NCBI GenBank assembly: GCA_003344405.1
Contig: NOWV01000083.1
Coordinates: 186,001 to 250,000, forward strand
DNA length: 64,000 bases
Reading direction: 5' to 3'
Origin: Trichoplax sp. H2
Taxonomy: Eukaryota; Placozoa; Uniplacotomia; Trichoplacea
The notes under the pieces are model-generated. The model worked only from the letters and a program-made list of their open reading frames with translations, did not search any database and was not told the origin of the DNA. The translations under genes and the position numbers were made by a program. Positions 26,546 to 40,348 of the stretch are shown one piece after another. The first letter of the stretch is position 1. Each line of letters starts with the position of its first letter.

Positions 26546-29500
26546 ATGGCACTAACAGAGCTACAGCATGAATTGCTCACTGCGTTGCTCGACAGTGGTG
26601 TCAGTAAAGCAACGTTGATACAGGTTCTGACTATGCCAGAGCATTCGAATAGCATCTCACGGGATTATTCATATATTGGAAATGGTGATGTTGCCTTTGG
26701 GACCTTTCATCAAGTTGGTTAATAATTGTAATTATATATGTATAACATATACAATATATTATAAATAATTATTCGTTTCGCAAATTAGCATTGAACCATA
26801 CTGACCTATTATTTACTTGCGTTTTTTTAAATTTTCATGCGCTTAAGTGCTGGTCTTGCTGTATTACATGATACATAAGGTGCACTATAGTACTACACTA
26901 CGTATAATTAATTAATACAACATCACTATAGAAATGATCATGATCACATTTCACAGCCGTCAACGACACAGTAGAAATATTCGTGTGGTATATATTTGTT
27001 TTCACGACTATATTAGTTGATAACATACAAAGTATATACAGTAGTACTGGTATCATTTATTTAATATGCTACTATGGATTCCATTTTTACTTCCAGTCAA
27101 TATTTATGGCTAGTCTACTTGATCTTATTACAGTACTGTAACTATAAACAGCACATCGGCTCGGCGGGAAAGTGTTTTACATGGTTGTAATACGGATAAA
27201 ATCCATAGTAAAGGAACGGGGTCGATATATTGGTTACTAATATCAATATTAGTAGGGTCAAGGCAGAATTGTGCGATAATGCATTTGAATGTGATTGCTA
27301 GCTCTCGAAGCTGCAAAGGAATACTTCATCTATTTCAATATACTGTAAAGTACAGCACGGACAGTATAACACAGAAATACCAATCCAAGCAGAGAAGTCG
27401 AACACAGCCAATGTACGTACATACTGTACAATAGTGTGCAATACTTAACCGTAGGCTGCTGCTTGTGTCAGGTAACGAGTATTAATCAGTGGCTGCACAT
27501 TTTGAAGAGCGCGCTGGAATCGTTTCAACGTGTTTTAAATAGTTCGTAACCCATATAGTAATCCCTACAACGTTTATTGCATTTATATTCCTAATAACTC
27601 ACGCAGTATTTTAAAAATTTATCAATACATAATACTAGATCAGTCTATTAAATATCTTTCAAGTTCTTCAAATAAAATTAGAGTCAGTTCAACATATATT
27701 TATATACAAAATTGAATGCGTCAACAGCTGTGAAATGTCTCTAGTATAGGGTCGTAAACGCTTGGCACATGGTAATATATAAACGTGCACAATCGTAATA
27801 CGAAACAAAAGCGTAGTATAGGGCGGTAGCAACCCTTGCATAGGAGATCCGCCTTATCCGCAATATGCAATGGCAGATAGTGGCAAAAGCGAACAAAATC
27901 GTAAGGAGTACCGGTACTACGAGACGACTGTGAGTCTATAGTACTGTTTATGCAGGAGACTGGTACATACTGTACAGCACGCTGTAGGGTGTATCGCTAT
28001 CTACAGATTTCTTGGCCGAGTGATCAGTAATACCTATGCCCCCAACTCTTGAAACCAAGAGATATGTAAATAATTATAATCATCTGTATCTTTCCGCTAA
28101 AAGCTGTCCCTTGCGGTTTAAAATAAAGATGGTATGCAAATCGTTAATTTGCGATACACCCTACAGTGTACACTGTACAGTACAGTACTGTAAACATCGC
28201 GACTTGCTCTACTGTACAGTACTGTATTTCTGAGATATTTGAACAAGAAAAATCAATGATTCTTTCTTTTTATCCTGCTTAAATTATACATCAATCGGTA
28301 GAGAAAGAGCTAAACAACCGTAGTTCATCAATTAAAATTTGCGTGCGACGTCGATTGTACATCGCAGAGCATACTGTCATTAGAGAACACATACAGTACA
28401 GTACAGTACGGTAACACAGCTAAACTTGACCGTGCTAGAGAATGAAAATACTACACATTTAATAATTATATATAAGTATATACGCCTATAATAATTATTC
28501 CATAACGAACAATTAATTAATGGTTATAAAGCTGCTTAAATAGCCGATCTTAAAACTAGTTACCTTAAATGTTGTTCTCGTTCATATCCAGAATATATTA
28601 GCTTATTTTAATGTTGACAAAATAATAGTTCGATACGAAAGGCTATTACAAAGCGGCTGGGATGTAACCATAATTAGCCAGTTAATTTACACAGATATAC
28701 GTGTAGATGGAGGTCTGTGTTGACTGCCGAGACATGGATGCGACCAGGAATTCAGGAGACCAGGATTACTTAAAATACGCGTAGACCCTAATCATGCTGT
28801 TTGGAGTAATGCAATACTGTACAATTCCTTATTACGAAATCTACCGTTATGGTTCTTAAGCGGAGCTTATGACTAAGATTGCCATCTTTGAGTTTTATAT
28901 AATTACTGTTATTTATTATTTAATTATATTATATAACTATTGATACCTAATATCATCATTCGTAATTTATTAAATGTAAATACAATAATTTTCTTGGTTC
29001 ATTATACTCATTTCGATCATGCGATAAACGTTATTAAAATATTATAATATATACAACGTTATGATGTCGATTTTATGGCGATATTATACAATGTGACGAT
29101 TAATATTCTGTACACGAGCGCATCTACATAAATACTGAAGGAATAGAATTTTACTAACATGAATGACTTCGACATTGTCTTTCATAAATAAAGTTCTGTA
29201 GTTATATATCAAATGAAGGCTTGCATGCGTAGAACTGTTTAAGACCCGATTAATCTATTTAATGTACAGTATTTGCGGTTTATAGGGTGTTCGCAGTGTT
29301 GTAATTGTTTTATATCCATATTAAGCATGCTTTAATTTAAAATTGCGGTACTGGTGATACTGTATTTACTCTTTACTCTATGATATTGTAGAGTTCGCGT
29401 ACAATGCAGACAGCACAGACGGCTTGATTGCTAACGTGTGGATCTCGAATAAAGCAGAAATGCTTGATATCTTCTCTTATATAAAAGCCCAATCGCTTTA

Positions 29501-32037
29501 TAATTTTCATTACTGGATGTATTTAGCGTTAATCCATCTCTTACCTTTTATATTACAGTTAGATTCAACGTATCCGACTAATAATGATGCCATAGATCTT
29601 ATAACTGATGCGAACGTGACTGATATTGTAAAAGTTCTAAAGGATAGAGGACCTCTGGCAGCTGTTGAACGTTTACTAAGGTAAAGCGATATAATATTTT
29701 TATGCTCCAAGCTGATAATGAAACACCTTTTTCCGGTATAGGCACGGCAGAACGTACAGTAATTCGACTTATGTAATCGTGAGATAATTTGTAAGCTCTC
29801 TAATTTAAATACGCGTTCTATTATGTACAATAATACTATTGTAATCACCCCGACCGTTTCGATTGTAATTATCGCTCTGTCCCTAACCATTGCACCACTT
29901 CAATATTTTGCACAGTGTTGTTCTAGTCAGCTCTCAAGTTTTTATTCGGTATCGAAAATTATACGGTACAGTTATGCGGTATTCCGAACGCTTGTTGATG
30001 AAGTTGTATTGCTTCAATTATCAGTTATAACGAAGAGCATACTTAATAACAGCTATTGTCTTATTAGATATGCTAGAAACTACATTTCTAGTTAAATCTT
30101 ACTTTTTTAGGGAATCTACATTTTTAAAATCATTGTACATATTAAATTGGAACAAATATCTTTCTGTTATGACATTTAAATAATGGAGAGTTATTAAATA
30201 CGAAAGTGCACAACTATAACCAAAATTAACCTGTATTATATAGCTGCTTTCTATCTTCTGATAGCTAGTAAGGCATTACATAGAGATAAATCCTTAAAAG
30301 TTTTGATTCTTCATATCAACGAAATTTAACCATTCATATCAGTATTTATTGCACTCAGCTAAAAATTTAGTTGAAACTCAGGTTACTGTGTATCAGTTAT
30401 CCTATAATGATCTAAATTTTATGCTATCTGCCCACTGCCTAATTTCGATTGTAAGTAAATATGATAACGGTATTATTTGAGTGTGCCTTGGTGTTGTTGT
30501 TTTATTAGTTATACTGTACTTACTTCTGTGATAGTATTAGCATGTGATTTTCAATAATCTGCTCTACATTAGCTGTTAAGGCTAAAAGCCAGTTTTTATA
30601 CTGACTTAAAATATATCATACTTCAGCAGGGATTGACAAAAATACAATGTTTAATTACAATTTACAGTAGTGACCCATACAAAGTTGCCAAAATGATCAA
30701 GACTTTTATGCAGCAGCATAGCGTATCTCAGCGTGAAGTCGTTGAATCTACATCGCTGAATCAAAGTCATTTATCACAACATCTAAACAGAGGTACAGCA
30801 ATGAAAACACGTAAAAGATCTGCGCTTTACTTGTGGTATGTGAAGAGAATTATGTTACTACAAAGACGTAAGTTACTATTACACTTTACTTTTTGATATT
30901 CTCTCATTTTGGCTTCTATTTCTATTCATATAGTTTAGTTTTGTATATATCTGTATGGTAATGAATTGTCTATCTTTATAAAATCGTTAATAGACGAAAG
31001 CGATATAGAAGATGATACTACAGTAAACTTAACTATAGATGATCTACCGAGTAGCCCTCCTTCCCCCAAGCGACAACGCCGTAGTCGATTTAAATGGGGT
31101 TCAGCTAGCAAACGTATTTTATATGATTCCTATGCTAACAATACAAATCCTTCAAAGGAGGAACGTGATATGTTAGTTGATGCTTGCAATCATGCTGAGT
31201 GTGTTCAACGCGGCTTGCTGCCAAATCATGAGAGTGCTTTAGGTTCTAGCTTGGTTACTGAAGTTCGGGTATACAATTGGTTTGCCAACCGCCGCAAGGA
31301 GGATACTTTCAAGATAAAATATCGTAATAGTAAGTATGAAGAATATAATAATAATTCTCCAAACCATACTTTCAAATAGAAATACTAGCGAACATGATTT
31401 ATTTGACGTTACTAAATATTTTACTTTGTGTGATTAATTAGACCCAACTAGTCTTAACCCTTCGATGGAATCGACTCATCTAGATAACAACACTACCGAC
31501 GGTTCTACGCTTTTAGAGTGTAACGGAGGTAGTGCAGTTACCCAGCAATTACAGGGGTTGACTGGTTCTCCTACTGGTACTTCTTGCGCGCTTTCAATGA
31601 GTCGTATTCCTCCAAGGGGTAGAAATTTAGTCAGTATGAGCATACCAGAACAAAATCTTGCAACTTCCGATTTTATGCAAGTTTCTCAGAATAACACGAA
31701 AAGAAACGATACTGATATACAGCCTAACAGCTCAAATATGCAGCAAGTAATGCTGCCTGGAATATCACATTTTAGATTAAATATAAGGAAGAACGACTTA
31801 TCAATTAATCAAACTGAAGGATCTGAAGCTATTATTACTGCTTCTAATCTTGCCACCGCAATTAATAATCGCCAATTGAATACATTATCGAGTATTAAAT
31901 CACAAGTTAACAACGAACAGTTACGGCAAGGATGTTTACCTGAAGAAAGTCAGCCTTTGTTCGAAACTAGTAACAACCCTAGTTTACCAGTGTTATCTCA
32001 GTCTCAAATGCCACATTTAAATAGTATTTCTCATTGA
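26546..32037 (+). CDS. HNF1: HNF1-family homeobox transcription factor
   Basis: DNA-binding regulator of the HNF1 class. Exons are 26546-26713, 29559-29680, 30668-30867, 30994-31329 and 31442-32037, giving 473 residues. Exon 1 carries the HNF1 dimerisation helix ([20 protein letters not shown]). Exons 2-3 hold the linker and POU-like domain, with [19 protein letters not shown] and [20 protein letters not shown]. Exon 4 holds the atypical homeodomain: [16 protein letters not shown], the long HNF1-type loop with [11 protein letters not shown], and the recognition helix [13 protein letters not shown]. Exon 5 encodes a Gln/Asn/Ser-rich tail likely to act in transactivation. Phases close throughout. 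The exon 1 donor (GTTGGT) is weak, and intron 1 is 2.8 kb, so a small missed exon is possible there. Confidence 0.93.
27340..28422. repeat. Scattered pentamer repeats inside HNF1 intron 1
   Basis: Short CTGTA/TACAG runs occur at about 27340-27366, 27420-27432, 27966-27986, 28163-28228 and 28392-28412. The one at 28163-28228 includes opposed runs that can form a hairpin. Between them the intron has no recognised exon. Confidence 0.7.
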
Positions 32038-34641
32038 ATAGTCCAGCTACCGTATTGACTTAATTATAACATAACGGTCACGTGCATCATAATTTTTATT
32101 TAAATTAACTTTGTCAAGATAGTTTACTTAAAGGAAACAAATCTGGCAAAATTTCTGCATATCTGTATGATGCATCATTTTTTTTAAGTTTAATTTACTA
32201 TTTGTGAATGATTTAAGCAGAAACTGATCAAACCGAATTTTAATACTTTAATGCTGGTGTTATTGTACTGTTAGATATAATATTATTAAATTTTTGAAAG
32301 AAAATTTGTTATACTTGTATCATGACCACAGAAATTTTATGCAAACTATTCATCAGAGAAATATAGATTTTACTATCATAAATATGGAAATACAACGTTA
32401 AAAATCTGATTAGTAATTAATACTATTTGTCAGATTATATTCTGCCTCTATGTCAATGTTGTACACTGTTATAAATCAAATATGTTGCCTGTTTTTAAGA
32501 AGGAAACAATAGAGATAAATTTTGCTTAAGTTCACCTTCAAATATTTTCTATTGCAACTCTAAAAATTTAGTCAAGAAATTCTTTCTTTTTACTATGTTC
32601 TCTATCACAGTGTTATCTGTCTGATTAAAATCTTTGAGCTGTTACAGTTTTTTTTAATTAGGCGCATTACCAGGAGATTCTGATGTATGATTTGATTCTT
32701 GCGATGAAATTTGACAATTGCCCCTAAAGCTTAATTTTTATCTTACATATTGAAGCAATGGTCAGTAAGATGATACGTTTAACTGATTAATTCAACGATT
32801 GGTTTGTAGACATAATAGCATTTTTGATGAACTAAAGGATGGCTCTGTTGTGGCATCCATTGGCAATATTGAATCCTGTCACAATTGTATATGTATTACA
32901 ATCTTTCTATAATTTATAGTATCAATTTCGAACTTTATTAAGTCATATTCAGTAATAATAATAATTGATCCGAAAAGTACTTTGAAATTATTTATGCTTT
33001 GATCAGTAGCGCATATTTACAAAATAACTTTTAATATTTTATTATCAATATTTGAATTGTATAATATAAGTAAGAAGCATAGATCATATGCGAAGACATT
33101 GATCCACCTGGGTCCGCAGTTATCCCTTCCTGTATACCTTCCGGTATTTTATACTCTACGCTATCGGTTATAAATTACCGACCTTGACGTTGCATTGGCC
33201 ATAAGCAGAAAGATTATACTGTAGTTATGAGTATAAAAATATATAGTGCTATGTTTATGGTATCCTGTATTCAACTGCGACGCAATTAGGGTACTGCCCA
33301 TCGCATTCGTTGTGATTGATGCATAATAATATGTGGTTATGTTTGAATTAAGATTTCTATCGTCTTTTACCGTCGTATAAAACAATATTGTCGATACGAT
33401 TTGTTCTCTATACTTTTAATTTCAGCAAAGAAAACAAGCTTGATTTAGTCCATGTTATTTATTACAACCGACCTATTTGTAATTTCTACTAAGTTACAAA
33501 TGTAGCTTCTTATTTAATTATTCTATGCAATGATTAGCACTGAGCTATTAGTAAAGCATAAATGAGTAAGTTGTACTGTATTACATTGGTATTAAACTGT
33601 CAAAAAATGTATAGTTATGTTTTTTTATTATACAGAACTGTTTTATGAAGTATTAAAAAGTATATTCAAGAAATTTCCATTAAAAATAATTTTACCCTAT
33701 CGTGAATTGCAGATGATAATACGCTAATTAAATGTCGATAAGTACAGTACTTAGTACTATTTATGAGTGGTTTAGTTATTGTACGTAACTGTTGTAGTAT
33801 AAATCATCCGGAAGCCTATGGAGGCCCTACATCTATAATAAAAAAATAATTTTAAGACTCATACTGTGGTAGCATTCATTACGGGGTATAGCACGACATA
33901 AAATTCAAGTACGACGAGCAAATACATAAATGATTATGAATACAGTACATAGAGTACGTTCACGCTGTATTTTATAGTTCATCTGCGGGACAGCTATCAG
34001 ATTGGGATATGAAATTTAGATTCGAAAATTTACATTAATTTATAGCCTAAACTGTGTCTTTGTATTATACCGTTTATAATTTAATCTTAGAATATCGAGC
34101 TTTAAATCGAGTCACACGGAACTAAAAATTATAAAGAAGTCAAACGTAAGTTTAGTGCTTAGCATCACCGTATGATCGCTATCGTTTTAAAAATGTATAA
34201 CACAGATTACAGTATAAGAGATACGTTACAACATTCATCAGCAATCAAGATTTAAACATCTATTGCGATAATACTTTAATGGAGAGGTATGCTTTAAGCA
34301 ATATAACTTACTTTATTTCAATGATTTACTAAATAGTTCAAAGAACATTAATTTTACAGTCCGTTCACATAGATCTCATTTAAATATTTTAATTTAGTGT
34401 GAATAATATTACTGTTCGAATATTGATTATCACATAGCTAAATAATGCCTTGTAGACAGCTCTAGCACTATCTCATCCACCCTGATTTATCTATTAAATT
34501 TACATTATTAAATATTAAAATGAAGTGCATGTATGAGTAGTATTCTGGAACAACCTTTAAATACGTAACGTAACCTGCAATTACATAAGCATCCGAGATG
34601 AATTAGTTAAAATCCTTAACTGTCTCGTCTTTACTTAGAGA
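32038..34641. other. Convergent intergenic region, no gene seen
   Basis: This stretch lies between the 3' ends of HNF1 and ANKRD13. It has no recognised coding exon. The minus-strand frame at 33161-33385 shows no family similarity. Confidence 0.55.
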
Positions 34642-37600
34642 TCACTTTTCTAATAAAGATAGTTCTAACGCAACACGCAATTCCTCTTCCTCTTTAATAC
34701 GTCTACTACTATCTTCATTAGCTACTTGAGTAGATAGCTGCATAGCCATTTTCAATTGATCGTCGAAATTGTTAGCTGTGACAAAAGTATCCATTACTGG
34801 GTCAGCCATTTCTGGATCTTGAACATTAACATTAGCATCGTTGGTTCGAGTAGCTCGAAGACTCTCTTCAATTGCCCTGTTATCAATACATTACAACGGT
34901 AATTAAGTTAGATATAGGTGTCTAACAGGTATCTTTCATCAAGATTAAAAAGAATAGAATATTACCATGATAATTCAGCATCATTGTTTTCGTTCATTTC
35001 ATACCGATACGGTCTATATACAAACTCATCTCCTATTGCCTGTTATAAGTCCGGATAAAATGACTACTGAGGAAATACTAATTGGATCAGACGAGTAGCT
35101 ACATAGTAGATTTATTGATAGTAAGTTATTTATAAATACGGTAGTTGTTTACACTAACTGTAGTTTCTGAGCTTTCTTCTAATTGCCGATCGCTTAAGCT
35201 TTTCTGCAAAGCATATTGCAATAGCATATCTTCCTCATCAGCTCCGAAGTTATTGCTTTCTCTTTGCAGTACTTTAGAGTAACTGCTCGGAATGTCAAAG
35301 CAAGAATCATCAATTAAATAGTTCTTTTGCTTAACGTCATCGGTAGTGTCTAGCTTAGCTTCCAACGGAGATAGTCCTTGGACGGCCTCGTTTTCGCCGT
35401 TCAGGTTCGCGAAAGTTATGCGCGCATTAAGGATATGATACAGAGGGATTTCTGTTTTAAATATCAATAACATGAAGAGTTAACTTTCAGAAACATTCCA
35501 CTTTGTTGTTCTAGGAAAATGGACTTTTAAACTAATTAATATTACATATTAACTATAATTGGGATATATAAGAATTCTTATAATTACCAATCTTGATAGG
35601 AAATCCAGATGGAAGTTGCATAGAGATAAAATCGCGTAATTTTTGAAAGTGAGGATTACTGATTGCCTGTTATAATTAATCGAAATGGACATGATAATCC
35701 ATAGTTGAAGATCTTAAAGGAATTTCATATGAAGGTAGTATTTAATTTTATGTTAAAGATTTTAAAGATTACAGACTGTCAGAATTGTAATAAATGTTAG
35801 GTTTACCATCAAATTTATAATTGGTAACACTTGCTCTTGTAATGATAAATAATAGTCATCACAAAGCCATAAAGATGCTTTAAGTCGCTGTTCTTTTACA
35901 GACATCTCCTTTGGACGACCAATATCTAGGGAGAAATTGACCAAGATTTTTACGTACTAATACATTGACAAGAAGTGCGGTTACAGTGAATCAACGAGTA
36001 ACGATATTTACATAAGACTTTCTATATAGGGTGGACATGGGAATAAAATGAGATTTAAGCTAATGAACCTTGCTTTTTAGTTTCTTCTGTAGGGTAAAAA
36101 TAATCTTGAGATGATAACGATTTCAGATCCGCCTGTTCGATTTCAGAACTATCCTCTCGTTTATCTTGCTGACAGATATCAGCATTAGACAATTACTGTT
36201 ACTAAGTGTATGGTCTATATACATTGTGTATGCGTATGCAGCACATATTTTGAATAGAAATCATGATTCAATTAAATTAGCTTATTCCAAACCTGAATCG
36301 TTTCCGGAACTGCATCAGTCTTATCTTTCTCGTTCGAGTGTTGTTCAATGGCACCCATCAAGGAATGAAAAAACGATCGACCTTATACAACCAGAATTAA
36401 TAAAACATTCGAGTTTACCTTTCCTTGCGACTTGACGAATATCTATTATTGCCTTGACAAGTAATAAGAAGCAAACCTTCAGTTTTATTGCGTTCTTTAT
36501 CTTCTTCAGAAAGGTGTTCATATCGGGTCCTAGCGATAACGACTACGTTTGAAACATTGTATACCTATCAAATGATACAAAAATTAACTTTGTATTTATG
36601 CAATCCAATATCTTGATGCTAAAATATACTAATAAGAGACAATACTCGTATGATAAAACAATTAAAATATTAGGCTAATATTAGAAATCAGTATCACTAC
36701 ATTATGCATAGCGATAACTTTTATTGAATTTACACGAAAAACATCTTACTTTAATTGTGTCATGCCTGGCGTATGTATACTTTATTCTATAGCAAAAGAT
36801 ACTTACTTTTGCTTCATAATTGTTAACAGCTTCAGTTCTGTCCGTTCTCCATCCCCAAATTCCACTTTTTTGCCTATTGAATGTGTTTTTCAGATATGCT
36901 ATAATATTCCATGACAGATTCAACATACAGTAATAGCCTAGTTACCTTGAGAATTCAATGTTATCAATATTGATGATAGTAGATGTGACAGGCATCCTCA
37001 ATCGTTCAAATACTAGCTCCGATGAGGGTTCCGAACCTAAACGTCTACCAATTTCGCTATAATTGAAATAATTCCAAAATTTTAAAATTCAGATTATTAT
37101 ATTTAGGAAAATCAAAAACATCCTAAAAGGCATACGTACTCAAGACTGATTGTTTCCGAACAAGCTTTACGCTTTTCATGATCTACTTCTATGATTTCAG
37201 CACCATTATCTGTCAAAAATGCATTATTATTATCTGAGATAATACTATCGATTAGTATTCGTGATTTACTGTAAATAATTCTCTCCAACTGGTCACAGTT
37301 CCTTTATAAAAATGATGATACACTTCTGTAAGATAATGTCAAACAAACTCACCAGCGGCTTTAAAAATAATACTTCTATTTCCTGTTTTACCAATATTTT
37401 CGTCTAGGCTTAGCAACGTTGTATCTACTCGAAGAAACGCACCTGGAAAGAATACAATTAGGTACTATTGTTACATTATTAAGGAAAAACTGATAAACCA
37501 GATACTAATTAGATCTTTAGATCTGTTACAAACACAAAAACATGATCAATTTGTAATCAGAGTCTGCGCATGAATAGTACGAATATAAGAACAACTTTCG

Positions 37601-39279
37601 CGGTCTAACGTATCAGTAACAAGTGACCATTTGTTTTAGGTAGATCGCTGTCTTTGCATGATAGTACCTTTTTTCCAAATCTTGCATACATCGTTTGGAA
37701 AGGCTCTAGAAATCAGGGGAACTAAAATTAATAGATACTGTTAAGTATCAGTATAATACTTGTTTGCATAACTTTTATCTACTATATAAATAAAGATCAT
37801 ATTCAACTGACTCCAACTTGTAAATTCCCATTTCATCTCAATATAAAAATCTCTGGTCTAATTTAAATTAAAAGCAACTGTAAATATAATGATTAATTCG
37901 GTCTAATATAGTATGAAAGTAGATAAAACTATAAACATAATACTTACAGTCTGCAACATATCTAGTAACTCTGGGATTGCAGCTACCCTACTAGAAATTT
38001 GTTGTCGATCACGGTACTTAAGCACCATTTTCAAGATATTGGGTTTACCCAGACAAACCGCTTCTTGTAGTGCTAACGTAAAGAAACGATAATTGTGCTG
38101 AATTACTGGTCCTTTTAAATAGTCAATTAAGACTAGATAATATCTGTTTCTGTGCTATTATATTATGACTGCAATATTACATATTACCCGTCCATTTCAT
38201 AGCATTGAGGGCACTGGCGCTACAATTAGCTTCGAGTAATACGCGCACGCAATCTTCATGACCTAATGCAATTGCAAGATGTAATGGTGTTCGCCCATGT
38301 TTGTCGAGTTTTTCATGTTCATGCTAATGACCAAAACAAATAAGAAAAACGTTGACTTAATTAAATATTCTTATGCACGTACAATACTGTACTGTATAGT
38401 ATACATTATATATATACTTATACAGCATGTCAATTTTGTAAAATTAATTGATTACAATACAAATTCTGCATGGTGCAGACTGCTGAGTGACTTTAGCACC
38501 AAGTCTGCACGCCATTACGTCATTCCTTGAAAATACAAGCATACGTACAGTATAATATTTTCACATTTTTACAATACTGTACAGTACAGTACAGTACGGC
38601 TCAGTTCAGCACCAAAAAATGGCAGCAAACACTGCCTAAAATTTTTATGTAGAGAAGCAGAAATTGCGGCTTACAGTAGGTTTATCATGTAATATAATGA
38701 TAGACTTCTTTCTGAACTTAAGTAATATAATAATGTTAGTTCATCTTTCTTACAATTTAAAAATTATATCATAAGGACTGATTGTACTGTACTAGTGTAT
38801 AGAATTATTAACTAGAAATTAAATTGGACTACACTAATCGTACAGTCAAAATTTAGACATGTTTTTACTTTGCAAATTTACATAGAAATGAACTCGGATG
38901 AAAATCATACTGTAATAAAATCAGTTTAGCAGTATAAAAAATGCTAGATCCAAGGAAGGAGGATCCTTAATAAAAGTTTATGGTTGTGCTACAGCTGTGT
39001 ATATTAGTAGCAAATAGAACAGTCAGTAGCTGTGAACGTATCATTTATCAGCTAACGATAAAGATAAATGTAGTACTGTCCAGTACTGTAAAGCGTACTG
39101 TCCCGTACTACTCGTACGTCTACTAAGGGTATTTGAATATTGTGTACTATATTTACTGTACTGTATTAACTACTAACCTCTCCTTTGCATAACATTTCTT
39201 GTAATTCAGCTACACGATTATTCCAAATGAGCCAATGTAATGGGAATTCCTTACTGGCCTTTTCACAGTTTTGAGCCAT
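34642..39279 (-). CDS. ANKRD13: Ankyrin repeat domain-containing protein 13 (ubiquitin-binding endocytic adaptor)
   Basis: ANKRD13 proteins bind ubiquitinated membrane cargo through C-terminal ubiquitin-interacting motifs. Exons in transcript order: 39178-39279, 38188-38323, 37948-38072, 37812-37857, 37668-37721, 37353-37442, 37140-37233, 36946-37056, 36807-36873, 36477-36564, 36293-36381, 36069-36168, 35807-35925, 35588-35666, 35159-35451, 34966-35039, 34642-34876; 633 residues, all phases closed. Visible landmarks are the N-terminal [11 protein letters not shown], ankyrin motif [15 protein letters not shown], then [52 protein letters not shown] and [19 protein letters not shown], which are diagnostic of the family. 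Four UIM-like motifs end the protein: [33 protein letters not shown] and [15 protein letters not shown]. The vertebrate A/B/D paralogues cannot be told apart here. Confidence 0.94.
38380..39170. repeat. Pentamer repeats in ANKRD13 intron 1
   Basis: CTGTA/TACAG words cluster at about 38382-38400, 38573-38600, 38780-38790 and 39070-39170, all inside the first intron of ANKRD13. The run at 38573-38600 is a tidy palindrome-plus-repeat. Confidence 0.7.
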
Positions 39280-39560
39280 CAGTGATGACGCCGGTGGGTC
39301 AGATTCTGGAGATGTACACACACTAATACGCTATTACTATATACTATAAATAATAATAAACACTCTAATATTTGGGCTCGTATCTTTACAGGATAGTACT
39401 GATTTACAATAAACGATCATAATCTTAATTATCAGTTAATAATGTCATTCTACAGATACATAATGATATCCATGCTGTCTGCTATAGCGTAACTGGATGA
39501 TATTTGGAGTGTTTAAGGAGAAATCTCTAACATCAGAGCAAGGGATGAACTTGAAAAAAA

Positions 39561-39613
39561 TTTGTGAATGTCAAACTGCGGAATACTTTGTGAATGGTCA
39601 AACTGCGGAATAC
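39561..39613. repeat. Tandem duplication of a 26-27 bp unit
   Basis: Two nearly identical copies of TTTGTGAATG(G)TCAAACTGCGGAATAC lie side by side, the second with one extra G. They sit in the ANKRD13-POLR1C divergent region, next to a pentamer block. Confidence 0.85.
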
Positions 39614-40065
39614 TGTACAGTGTACAGTACAATACTAACTACAGTACATACTGTACACTGTACAGTACAGTACTGAAAAAAGCATTCGCTATCATCGTCA
39701 TCGACGGTAGCCACGATACGACAGTCTCACTCGTTGCAGTTTGTATGAGTCACAGTATGCCTTTTGCCTACCCGTTACGGTACTCTTGTTCGGCGTGCAG
39801 ATTACTACGGTGGCCCATTACTGTACAGATTGCTGTACAGTACAGTGTACAGTACAACAAGTACAATACTGTACTGTAAGTTGTACAATAAATACAATAC
39901 AATGTACTGTACAATGTACAGTGTACAGTACAGTACTCGATATGGCTACCTGATCCTTGCTTGGATCATCATAGCGTAAAAAACCTACAGTACTGTACTG
40001 AGTACACCTGAAATTTCTATTAGCGTGATTAATTATTGTACTGTACAGTGTACTGTACACTGTAG
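39613..40065. repeat. Pentamer repeat block in the ANKRD13-POLR1C divergent promoter region
   Basis: Dense CTGTA/TACAG repeats at 39613-39677, 39821-39940, 39988-40002 and 40039-40065. They fill much of the 1070 bases between the two divergent start codons. Open frames here translate to low-complexity repeat peptides and are not genes. Confidence 0.8.
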
Positions 40066-40348
40066 AAGAGCACCGGTGGTAAAGTAAGATCCATAAAATT
40101 ACAATTTCATCAATACAAGTTCTAATGATAATACGGTGACTTTTATCTGATAGACTTGAAATCATCGAAGTCTAAGATTTTAAAACTGTTTCAGCTGCAT
40201 ACTGCAGTAAATAAACCTGGTCCAGTCGAACTGTGCAGAACACATACTGTACTGTATAAAGGCACAATTTTTGTTAATAAACTGGCCAGTACGGATGCCG
40301 AATCAACTTTAAGTTCATAGTCTTTACTTACTATATACTGCATGTGGT

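Noticed and set aside
29510-29890. 126-residue minus-strand frame opposite HNF1 exon 2
   Set aside because: Antisense shadow of the HNF1 exon and its flanking intron.
39568-40165. Overlapping open frames on both strands between ANKRD13 and POLR1C
   Set aside because: Low-complexity peptides produced by the pentamer repeats.
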